From contig DLLF01000001.1 of NCBI GenBank assembly GCA_002477945.1, forward strand, positions 1 through 42,315: a DNA stretch of 42,315 bases, in the 5' to 3' direction. This document shows, one piece after another, positions 17,851 through 25,069 of the stretch. Numbering within the stretch: the stretch's first letter is position 1; the number at the start of each line of letters is the position of its first letter. The notes beneath the pieces are model-generated. The model saw nothing but the letters and a program-made list of their open reading frames with translations. It was not told the DNA's origin and searched no databases. A program made the position numbers and the translations under genes. This DNA comes from Bacteroidales bacterium UBA7569. Lineage in GTDB: Bacteria > Bacteroidota > Bacteroidia > Bacteroidales > Paludibacteraceae.

Positions 17851-19113
17851 TTATCTCATTTTAAGGGTCAAAATAGTCAGCACGGCAAGTATGAGTGCCA
17901 CAATCCAGAAACGCACCACTATCTTGTTTTCAGGGTGAGCCTGAAAGGGCTTTTGCAGGATGGCTTCAATACCGGCATTCCCGCTTTTCTGAAAGTGGTG
18001 GTGAAGAGGGGTCATCTTGAAAATTCGTTTGCCCGTACCTGTTTTGCGTTTTGTACATTTGAAGTAGCAGGTTTGCAGGATGACGGAGAGACTCTCAACC
18101 ATGAATACCCCGCACAAGATAGGCAGAAGCAACTCCTTGTGAAGAATAATTGCCAATACACCGATAATACCGCCGATCGTAAGAGAACCCGTATCGCCCA
18201 TAAACACTTGTGCGGGGTAGGCATTGAACCAAAGAAAACCAATCAAAGCCCCGATGAAAGCACTGGAGAATACCACCATCTCCCCCGCTCCCGGTATGTA
18301 CATGATGTTGAGAAATCCTGCATATCGTATGTTGCCGGATACATAGGCAAGTATTCCCAAGGCTACTCCCGCAATGCCGCTCGTACCGGCAGAAAGACCG
18401 TCTAATCCGTCTGTCAGATTCGCACCGTTGGAAACCGCCGTGACGATGAAAATACAGACAAAAATAAAGAATATCCACCCCAATGTCTGTTTTGCATCGC
18501 CTGCCCATGAGAACAGGTCTGCATAGTCGAAATTGTTATTCTTTACAAAGGGAATGGTGGTGGAAGTCGATTTCTGGTCCTGGCGTGCATAATCCACACT
18601 CTCAATGTGGTTTTCCACACGCGTCTCTATATTCTCTCTTGTCACAACATCGGGAGCAAACCACATCGTCAGTCCCAAAATAAGTCCGACTCCGATCTGT
18701 CCGAAGATTTTGAATCGTCCGTTTAGCCCTTCTTTGTTGTGTTTGAACACCTTGATATAGTCATCAAGAAATCCTAAGGCTCCTAATAGTATGGTAGAGG
18801 TGATGAGCAGCAAAACGTATGTGTTTGTCAGATCACAACATAAAAGAACGGGAAGCAGGATAGCAAGAATGATGATGATACCGCCCATGGTAGGTGTCCC
18901 TTTCTTCTGCATTTGTCCTTCTATCCCTAAGTCGCGGATAGTCTCTCCTATCTGTTTCTTTTGCAGATAAGCGATGATGCGTTTGCCGAACAGGGTTGCA
19001 GTGAGCAAAGCTATGATGAATGCCAATCCCGAACGGAAGGAAATGTATTGGAACATACCGGCTCCCGGAAGGTTGAAAGCCTTGTCAAAATAGGAAAAAA
19101 GGTGGTAGAGCAT
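17851..19113 (-). CDS. mraY: Phospho-N-acetylmuramoyl-pentapeptide transferase MraY, with long insertion
   Basis: A 420-residue integral membrane transferase making lipid I from UDP-MurNAc-pentapeptide and undecaprenyl phosphate. Conserved features are KKGTPTMGG, FLDDYIKVFKHNKEGLNGRFK (catalytic aspartates), NGANLTDGLDGLSAG, FMGDTGSLTIGG and MTPLHHHFQKSG. It is about 60 residues longer than E. coli MraY. The excess lies at about 165-225, between two membrane segments, as a hydrophilic stretch (TRENIETRVENHIESVDYAR...) of a kind I recognise from other Bacteroidetes. It starts 12 nt after murE. Confidence 0.95.
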   Translation of the reverse strand: MLYHLFSYFDKAFNLPGAGMFQYISFRSGLAFIIALLTATLFGKRIIAYLQKKQIGETIRDLGIEGQMQKKGTPTMGGIIIILAILLPVLLCCDLTNTYVLLLITSTILLGALGFLDDYIKVFKHNKEGLNGRFKIFGQIGVGLILGLTMWFAPDVVTRENIETRVENHIESVDYARQDQKSTSTTIPFVKNNNFDYADLFSWAGDAKQTLGWIFFIFVCIFIVTAVSNGANLTDGLDGLSAGTSGIAGVALGILAYVSGNIRYAGFLNIMYIPGAGEMVVFSSAFIGALIGFLWFNAYPAQVFMGDTGSLTIGGIIGVLAIILHKELLLPILCGVFMVESLSVILQTCYFKCTKRKTGTGKRIFKMTPLHHHFQKSGNAGIEAILQKPFQAHPENKIVVRFWIVALILAVLTILTLKMR

Positions 19114-19125
19114 AATCTGATGGAA

Positions 19126-20565
19126 TTAGATATATTGTCTTATTACTTCGTGATCATCGAAATGATGTTTCACTCCTTTGATGATTTGGTAATTTTCATG
19201 TCCTTTGCCGGCAACTAATATAACATCATCTTTTTGTGCCAAAGTGCAAGCCGTCTGTATGGCGGTCTGCCGGTCTTCTATGACAAGAGTGTCGCGTTTT
19301 TCGCTCTCGGTGAGTCCGTTCAGCATATTTTGCAGGATGTCCTTTGGCTCTTCATCGCGCGGATTGTCGGAAGTGAGAATAAGCAGGGTGGAACCTTTCT
19401 TGGCTATGCTCGCCATCATAGGGCGTTTGCCTTTGTCTCGGTTGCCGCCGCACCCTACCACGGTAATGAGCCTCGAATCTTGTTTGCGTATCTCGTTGAT
19501 GGTGTTGATTACATTCTCTACGGCGTCTGGCGTGTGGGCGTAATCCACAATGGCAGTCCAGCCTTTTGGGGAACGGATGGCTTCAAAACGTCCGTTGACG
19601 GAATGTAATGTACTGATGATTCGCAATACATCTTCTGGGCAGAAACCAAGCGACACTGCGGCACCATAGATCGCTAAAATGTTGTAGGCGTTGAACCGCC
19701 CGACCAATGGAACAAACACCTCCTGGCGGTTTATGCTGAGCAGCATACCGTCAAAACCCTCTTCCAGTATCTGTGCCTGGTAATCTGCTACGGATTGTGT
19801 GGAGTAGGTTCTGATTCTGGCTTTCGTGTTCTGGACCATGACCATTCCGTTCTTGTCGTCTTTGTTCGTTATGGCGAATGCTTCGGGCTTGAGATGGTCA
19901 AAAAACAACTTCTTCGTGTCTCGGTAATTGTCAAAGGTCTTGTGGAAATCAATGTGGTCTCGGGTAAGATTGGTGAAGATACCTCCGTCAAAGTCAAGAC
20001 CCTCAATCCTGTTCTGGGCAATCGCATGACTGCTCACTTCCATAAAGGCATACTCACATCCTGCATCAACCATCTGACGAAGCAACTGATTTAGTTCCAA
20101 TGCATCCGGAGTGGTATGAGTGGAGGCAATCAACTCTTCATTCACATAATTGCATACAGTGGAAAGCAACCCGGCTTTCTTTCCGAAGGCACGTGTCAAA
20201 CGATAGAGTAGAGTGGCTATGGTGGTTTTTCCGTTGGTGCCTGTGACGCCGGTCAATATCAAATGTTTGGAAGGTTCTCCATACCATTTGCTGGCCAATA
20301 AACCAAGTACCTTGCTGGATGAAGATACGATGACGCAATTTTCAATAGGCACCTCAACCTCATGCTCGCACACTATGGCAACGGCACCTGCTTGTAGAGC
20401 ATTGGCAATATAATCATGACCGTCAACTGCCGTACCTCGTGTGGCAACAAACAGGTCGCCGCGCTTCACAAGACGGGAGTCAAACTGAATACCCGTAATT
20501 TCCACACTTAAGTCCCCGTGCGTGGAAACGGGTTGTAAACAGGCAATGAGTTCTTTTAGTTGCAT
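19126..20565 (-). CDS. murE: UDP-MurNAc-L-alanyl-D-glutamate--2,6-diaminopimelate ligase MurE
   Basis: A 479-residue Mur ligase. The P-loop is VTGTNGKTTIATLLYRL (about 107-123), followed by STHTTPDALELNQLL, NLTRDHIDFHKTFDNYRDTK and GNRDKGKRPMMA. The substrate-selecting motif is DNPR (400-403), the form associated with meso-diaminopimelate addition rather than lysine. It acts in the cytoplasm on UDP-MurNAc-dipeptide. It lies 9 nt after ftsI. No separate murF is present in this cluster; it must be elsewhere. Confidence 0.95.
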   Translation of the reverse strand: MQLKELIACLQPVSTHGDLSVEITGIQFDSRLVKRGDLFVATRGTAVDGHDYIANALQAGAVAIVCEHEVEVPIENCVIVSSSSKVLGLLASKWYGEPSKHLILTGVTGTNGKTTIATLLYRLTRAFGKKAGLLSTVCNYVNEELIASTHTTPDALELNQLLRQMVDAGCEYAFMEVSSHAIAQNRIEGLDFDGGIFTNLTRDHIDFHKTFDNYRDTKKLFFDHLKPEAFAITNKDDKNGMVMVQNTKARIRTYSTQSVADYQAQILEEGFDGMLLSINRQEVFVPLVGRFNAYNILAIYGAAVSLGFCPEDVLRIISTLHSVNGRFEAIRSPKGWTAIVDYAHTPDAVENVINTINEIRKQDSRLITVVGCGGNRDKGKRPMMASIAKKGSTLLILTSDNPRDEEPKDILQNMLNGLTESEKRDTLVIEDRQTAIQTACTLAQKDDVILVAGKGHENYQIIKGVKHHFDDHEVIRQYI

Positions 20566-20574
20566 ACGGATATG

Positions 20575-22677
20575 TTATTTTAAGTCTAATTTTACAATTC
20601 CTCCTTTTATTACAGCAGAGCCCCCTGCAATACTCTGACTTACCACCTTGCCTTTCCCGCTTATCCTGACCTGCATACCTGTCCGTTCAATGGCAAATAC
20701 GGCGTCCTTGGCTCCCATGCCGATAACATTGGGAACCGTATTCTCCTGTATGATGATGGCTTCTGTCTTATATAGTTCGTTCACTTTCGCCCATTCGGCA
20801 CTGCTGTACTCAACCTCTAATTCCGCTCCCTTGGCTGCCTTCCGTATGGCTGATTGTTTGCCTCGCTTGATAGGTGGTAGCAACAAGGAATCAGGATGGA
20901 CAAAACGGGTCTTTATGGAGATTGTTCCCTCGTGTGCAATGGTCTTTTCTGCAATGCGTCTCACAGTCCCTCCGCAATGAATACCGGCATCGGTATATAC
21001 CTGAGGACGTTCCACAATGCATATGCAGGTGTATTGTGGATCTTCCATGGGGAAATAACCGCAGAAGGTATAGCGGTGACTGTTTTTGTTGTATCCGGTT
21101 TTCTCGTGGATACGTGCCGTCCCTGTCTTTCCTGCTATATGCACCATGTTTCCTTGTGCCTTTTTCGTCCCCCATGGAGTAACGGATGCTGTACCGTACT
21201 CATCGTCCCATACAACGGCTTCCAAGGCGGTTCTGACATCATGCAGAGTGGAGGACTTGCAGATGGATGAACGGACAACGGACGTGCGGAAAGTCTTGAC
21301 GGTTTCTCCGTCTTTTTGTATCTCTTTCACGAGGAAAGGACGTATCATCTTTCCGTCGTTGGCAATAGCGTTGTAGAATGTCAATATGGCAATGGGAGGC
21401 AGTTCCACCGAATATCCGAAAGCCATACGCGATAAGGTCTCCTGGTCTTTCGGGATATTGATGAGTGCCTGGTTCGTCCCTGGTACTTGGAAAATAACAC
21501 TGTCTCTCGCACCCATTTTGTCCAGTTTGCCTATAAACCGCTCTGCTTTCTCCTCATAAGTCTGTGTCACCATCTTTGCCATACCTATGTTGCTCGATGC
21601 TGCAAAAGCCTGTAAGACGGTGGCTTTTTCATGCTTGTGCGAATCACTGATGGGTCTTTTGGAATCCTTGTACACCCACAAACCGTTTTCCAAATCCAAT
21701 GTGTCTGTCAGGGAAAACTTGCCCTCGTCAAGCACGGCCATCAGGGAGAATGTCTTGAAAGTAGATCCCGGCTCTATGCGGGTGGTTGCGTAGTCCTTGT
21801 TCTCTATATATTCTCCGTTCGATAGCCCTAAGTTGGCAATGGCTTTCACCTCTCCCGTCTGTACTTCCATCAGAATACAGCAACCCCAATCCGCTTGTTG
21901 GCTGCTTACCGTTTGCAGCAGTTGGCTTTCCACAATATCCTGCAAATCGGTGTCTATGGTGGAGATGATGTCCAAACCGTCCTCTGCTTCCGTATTTGAT
22001 GAAACGATCACACGTCCGTCAATCATTTCCACCTGCTTGTGTCCCGCCCTCCCTTTCAGTTCCGTTTCGTAGGCACGCTCCAAACCGCTTACTCCCCGTC
22101 CGTTGTCGCCGTAAATGCTTCCCACTGTGCGCGAGGCAAGCAGGCCAAACGGTTTGATGCGCTGGTAGTATTCTTTTGTGAGCAATCCGCTCTTGATCTG
22201 GCCAAGTCGGAACAAAGGCATTTTTTTTACGGCTTTCAGTTGCTCATGGGTGATACGCTGCGGGTAAAGAAGCAATTGTCCGTCACCTCTTTTGTAACCG
22301 TCGGACAGCAGTTCCTTGTATTCTTTCGGACTCCTGTCGCCAAAGAACGCCGACAATGCGTAGGATACGGAATCTATGTTCTCGTAAAACAACTTCCCCT
22401 CTTTTTGGTGCAAAGCCGGTACCCGGGTATCCATTCTGATATAGTACGCGGGTGCACTCCCTGCCAATAGATTCCCGTTGCAGTCATAGATGTTTCCTCT
22501 GTTCGGGAGAATGGTCTCGTTGCGTGAAACGCTGCGTTGGGCGATACTTAGAAGTTGGTCGTGCCTGCTGCCCCACTGTGTCGTCCCTATTTTTACCAGT
22601 ACGGCAATGAACCCTGTTGCCATCAGTGTCACCACCAAGGCGAACCGACCGATTGTATCACGTCTTTTTTCGTCCAT
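20575..22677 (-). CDS. ftsI: Division-specific class B penicillin-binding protein FtsI (PBP3) with PASTA domain
   Basis: A 700-residue bitopic protein with an N-terminal membrane anchor (about 11-30). The PBP dimer domain (60-230) includes ILPNRGNIYDCNG. The transpeptidase domain shows the three active-site motifs: STFK (S305), SSN (361-363) and KTG (517-519). A C-terminal PASTA domain (about 644-700, NTVPNVIGMGAKDAVFAIE) ends the protein, which E. coli FtsI lacks. It cross-links septal peptidoglycan with FtsW. It is 20 nt downstream of ftsL. Confidence 0.94.
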   Translation of the reverse strand: MDEKRRDTIGRFALVVTLMATGFIAVLVKIGTTQWGSRHDQLLSIAQRSVSRNETILPNRGNIYDCNGNLLAGSAPAYYIRMDTRVPALHQKEGKLFYENIDSVSYALSAFFGDRSPKEYKELLSDGYKRGDGQLLLYPQRITHEQLKAVKKMPLFRLGQIKSGLLTKEYYQRIKPFGLLASRTVGSIYGDNGRGVSGLERAYETELKGRAGHKQVEMIDGRVIVSSNTEAEDGLDIISTIDTDLQDIVESQLLQTVSSQQADWGCCILMEVQTGEVKAIANLGLSNGEYIENKDYATTRIEPGSTFKTFSLMAVLDEGKFSLTDTLDLENGLWVYKDSKRPISDSHKHEKATVLQAFAASSNIGMAKMVTQTYEEKAERFIGKLDKMGARDSVIFQVPGTNQALINIPKDQETLSRMAFGYSVELPPIAILTFYNAIANDGKMIRPFLVKEIQKDGETVKTFRTSVVRSSICKSSTLHDVRTALEAVVWDDEYGTASVTPWGTKKAQGNMVHIAGKTGTARIHEKTGYNKNSHRYTFCGYFPMEDPQYTCICIVERPQVYTDAGIHCGGTVRRIAEKTIAHEGTISIKTRFVHPDSLLLPPIKRGKQSAIRKAAKGAELEVEYSSAEWAKVNELYKTEAIIIQENTVPNVIGMGAKDAVFAIERTGMQVRISGKGKVVSQSIAGGSAVIKGGIVKLDLK

Positions 22678-22697
22678 TACCGTTTCTCAGTCTTGCG

Positions 22698-23048
22698 CTA
22701 TTTTATTAGTATGGCAGGCCTCGTGGATTCTGAAACCATGCTGCCGTCTTCTTTCAACTGCTCGGATATCGCCGATGGCTTGCTGATCTTCGCATAGTCT
22801 GCCGAGAGATCAAGCATGGTGAAACGTGCCTCCTTGATTTCTTTCTGCAATTTCCTTATCTCTGCCTGTTGTCCCGTTGCTTTGAAACCGTTGTTTATGT
22901 ACACAAAGATGAAGAACACAATCAGAACAATCAGTACCCATTGCTTGCGGACAGCCTCTTTCGTGAAGATGTTTCCCGATAGAATGTCGCGTATCCATGT
23001 CGTGACACGCTCTCCCGATAAGTGTATTTTGTGGAACGGATTCTTCAT
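22698..23048 (-). CDS. ftsL: FtsL-like cell division protein
   Basis: A 116-residue bitopic protein with one membrane segment (about 37-54, WVLIVLIVFFIFVYI) after a cytoplasmic N-terminus, then a heptad-like stretch (ATGQQAEIRKLQKEIKEARF) likely to form a coiled coil. Size, topology and position between rsmH and ftsI identify it as the FtsL-like component that in other bacteria scaffolds the FtsQLB complex and activates FtsWI. Sequence similarity to E. coli FtsL is slight. The start overlaps the rsmH stop by 4 nt (ATGA). Confidence 0.85.
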   Translation of the reverse strand: MKNPFHKIHLSGERVTTWIRDILSGNIFTKEAVRKQWVLIVLIVFFIFVYINNGFKATGQQAEIRKLQKEIKEARFTMLDLSADYAKISKPSAISEQLKEDGSMVSESTRPAILIK

Positions 23049-23962
23049 TGTCTCTTTTCTGCAATGCGCAATTTCGCACTGCGTGCTCGTGGATTGTTTG
23101 TCACTTCTTCCTCCGAAGCGGTTATGGGTTTGTTGCTTACTATGCGGAACGGGGTCAGTGTGTTTCCGTAGAAGTCTTTCTCAATGATGCCCTCGATGTT
23201 TCCCGAACGGAAAAAGTTCTTTACCATCCTGTCCTCTAATGAGTGGTAGGTGAGTATGGCTATGCGTCCCTGTGGTTTCAGTAAGGTTTTTGCCGCATTC
23301 AGCATGTCGTGCAATGCACCCATTTCATCGTTTGTTTCTATGCGCAAGGCTTGGAATACCTTCGCCAACTCTTTCTTTTCCGTGTCTCGCCGGCAGTGCT
23401 TTTCTGCTATCTGTGCTAATTCCTCGGTGCGTAAAATCGGTTTCTCCGCTCGGCTCGTCACGATGGCGTGTGCCATATTGCGTGCATTCTGCAGTTCCCC
23501 GTACAGACGGAATATCGTTTCCAGTTGTTTTTCTTCGTAGTGGTTGACGATGTCTGCTGCGGTCATACCGCCCGACTGGTTCATGCGCATATCCAACGGA
23601 CCGTCAAAACGGAACGAAAAACCTCTGTCTGCTGTGTCAAAATGATGAAACGATACGCCCAAGTCTGCCACTAACCCGTCGATCTGTGTCACGCCGTAAT
23701 AATGCAGAAACTGACGGACATATCGGAAATTTCCGTGGACGAATTGGAATCGCTTGTCTTGAATACGGTTTCCGTAAGCATCCGCATCTTGGTCAAAACC
23801 GAATAAACGTCCGTTCTCGGACAATTGCTCCATGATCAGCCTCGAATGTCCGCCGCCGCCGAATGTAACGTCTATATAGGTTCCGTCAGGCTGTATATTC
23901 AGAGCCTCTATGGTCTCCTTGGCCAAGGCGGGAATATGATATGTCATACCTCTTTCCGTCAT
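23045..23962 (-). CDS. rsmH: 16S rRNA (cytosine(1402)-N(4))-methyltransferase RsmH
   Basis: The ATG at 23962, overlapping the mraZ stop as ATGA, gives 305 residues, the normal RsmH length. A longer in-frame reading from 24055 would run about 97 nt into mraZ and add a tail unlike the family. Signatures are YHIPALAKETIEAL at the start, YIDVTFGGGGHSRLIM (SAM binding), VADLGVSFHHFDTADRGFSFRFDGPLDMRMN and LTYHSLEDRMVKNFF. It methylates N4 of C1402 in the ribosomal P site. It is the second gene of the dcw cluster, as in most bacteria. Confidence 0.95.
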   Translation of the reverse strand: MTERGMTYHIPALAKETIEALNIQPDGTYIDVTFGGGGHSRLIMEQLSENGRLFGFDQDADAYGNRIQDKRFQFVHGNFRYVRQFLHYYGVTQIDGLVADLGVSFHHFDTADRGFSFRFDGPLDMRMNQSGGMTAADIVNHYEEKQLETIFRLYGELQNARNMAHAIVTSRAEKPILRTEELAQIAEKHCRRDTEKKELAKVFQALRIETNDEMGALHDMLNAAKTLLKPQGRIAILTYHSLEDRMVKNFFRSGNIEGIIEKDFYGNTLTPFRIVSNKPITASEEEVTNNPRARSAKLRIAEKRQ

Positions 23963-24420
23963 TCCGTTGTTCCTCTCTGGCTCATTCGGTTGCGTAGTTG
24001 ACGGGCAAACTCGTCGGGCTTGAACATCTTGTTCTCGAATGTCTGTTTGCTCCAAATGGCAAACCGGTTCATCATACCCACTATCAGCAATTCTCCGTCT
24101 GCACCTATCTGTTGCAAATCGCGTTTTTGCAGCAATACTCTCCCCTGGCTGTCGGGCTCCAGAAAACTGGCTTCGGCAACAAACTGCATGAGCAGCATTT
24201 GATCCTCAGGGTCCCATTCGTCCAAGGTATTGCTCAGTTGTTCTACACGGGCGTTCCATACCTTCTCTGGGTAAAATACCAGACAGGCATTGTCCGTGTC
24301 CCTTCGCATGACAATACGCTCCGACTCCCATTCTATCAGAATCTTTCTGTAAGACGCAGGCACGAAAAAACGTCCTTTGCTGTCCAATCGTACCGATATG
24401 TTGCCTATAAAAGTCGTCAT
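23959..24420 (-). CDS. mraZ: Transcriptional regulator MraZ
   Basis: The start at 24420 gives 153 residues beginning MTTFIGNISVRLDSKGRFFV, the normal MraZ N-terminus; a start at 24462 would add 14 unusual residues. The two SpoVT/AbrB-like repeats are visible: DSKGRFFVPASYRKIL in the first and EPDSQGRVLLQKRDLQQIG in the second, with FLEPDSQGR matching the conserved DGQGR motif. MraZ forms rings and binds TGGG direct repeats upstream of its own operon, as shown in E. coli. Here two such repeats lie about 120 nt upstream (24535-24554), so autoregulation is likely. It heads the dcw cluster. Confidence 0.93.
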   Translation of the reverse strand: MTTFIGNISVRLDSKGRFFVPASYRKILIEWESERIVMRRDTDNACLVFYPEKVWNARVEQLSNTLDEWDPEDQMLLMQFVAEASFLEPDSQGRVLLQKRDLQQIGADGELLIVGMMNRFAIWSKQTFENKMFKPDEFARQLRNRMSQRGTTE

Positions 24421-24513
24421 AAAATAAATGTCCCGTCTTTTCGCATGGAAAGGTCTGGCCAATCGCCTCGTCCCTGTTGTCTTTCCTGCTGATAATTAGC
24501 CACCTTACCGCTG

Positions 24514-24521
24514 CAAAGATA
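24514..24521 (-). promoter_or_regulatory. -7 element of the mraZ/dcw promoter
   Basis: TATCTTTG on the minus strand (24521-24514) matches TAnnTTTG. No good TTTG lies 19-20 nt upstream; that position is occupied by the TGGGG repeats. Initiation would be near 24507, giving a leader of about 87 nt. Confidence 0.7.
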
Positions 24522-24534
24522 CATAATTGTATCT

Positions 24535-24554
24535 ATTTTCCCCACTTTTCCCCA
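24535..24554 (-). promoter_or_regulatory. Candidate MraZ operator: two TGGGG repeats, 10-bp period
   Basis: On the minus strand TGGGG-AAAAG-TGGGG-AAAAT reads from 24554 to 24535, that is two TGGGN boxes separated by a 5-nt spacer. This is the repeat geometry reported for the E. coli MraZ box, with two instead of three units. It lies just upstream of the -7 element, where MraZ binding would cover the -33 region. Confidence 0.65.
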
Positions 24555-24798
24555 CTAAAAAGTTTTCAACATGTATTTTGTCATGTTTTCAACAGCTCAT
24601 ATAGGTGGTAAATGCTGTAATAATAGTCTGTTATGAAACTTTTCAACAGATTGCGTATTTTGTGGTGCAAAGTGGGGAGGAGAATAGGTGCGGTGGGCTT
24701 GTACCGGCATTTTGGAGAGCCGTTTTCTTTTTGGTGGGGAGAATAGATTGGAATGAATTCCGGTAATGCTTGCTTCTCTTGGAGGCATTACAGAAATA

Positions 24799-24822
24799 CA
24801 AGGGTACTGTATAGTACCCTTG
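24799..24822. terminator. Perfect hairpin CAAGGGTACT-gtat-AGTACCCTTG
   Basis: Ten base pairs with a 4-nt loop, followed on the plus strand by a T-rich stretch (tactttgtttt). It has terminator form, but no gene ends beside it; it may stop read-through or belong to an unrecognised small transcript. Confidence 0.4.
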
Positions 24823-25027
24823 TACTTTGTTTTCGCTTAGCCGACCTGAAGCACCCCTCATCGACCCCTCAACGGGAGATAAAGAATAAATAGGATACCC
24901 CTAAAATGTCTATAATAGATACTCTCTGTGTTGCTTATCGGACTAATTCGTCCAATAAGCCCAACTCTCAATAGTGTAAAGTATCATCTTATAGAACTTC
25001 TCGAATATATAAGACGTCTATAATCAA

Positions 25028-25064
25028 TCCCCCTCTTTGAGGGGAATGGGGGAGTCCTTTGGGT
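25028..25064. repeat. Dispersed element CCCCCTCTTTGAGGGG..GGGGGAGTC, copy 1
   Basis: A short inverted pair CCCCTC/GAGGGG with a 3-4-nt loop, followed by a conserved GGGGGAGTCcTTtggg. Related copies lie at 31239-31277 and 41429-41463. It directly follows the transporter stop codon and could act as its terminator. Confidence 0.65.
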
Positions 25065-25069
25065 TGCTA

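Larger units (their letters stand above)
24421..25069. other. mraZ upstream region: operator, TTTTCAACA repeats, hairpin and dispersed repeats
   Basis: No gene is supported here. Going right from mraZ: the leader and promoter; the MraZ boxes; three copies of TTTTCAACA (within 24562-24571, 24585-24594 and 24639-24648); a perfect 10-bp hairpin with a 4-nt loop (24799-24822); a GACCCCTC-type repeat (24841-24880); a 9-bp tandem array of about five units (24930-24974); and a CCCCCTCTTTGAGGGG element (25028-25064) next to the transporter stop codon. Short reading frames in this gap have repeat-derived composition and no start context. Confidence 0.65.

Noticed and set aside
24673..24739. Further TGGGG words upstream of mraZ (24673-24677, 24735-24739) as extra MraZ boxes
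   Set aside because: They lie on the opposite strand, are 62 nt apart and do not follow the 10-bp period.
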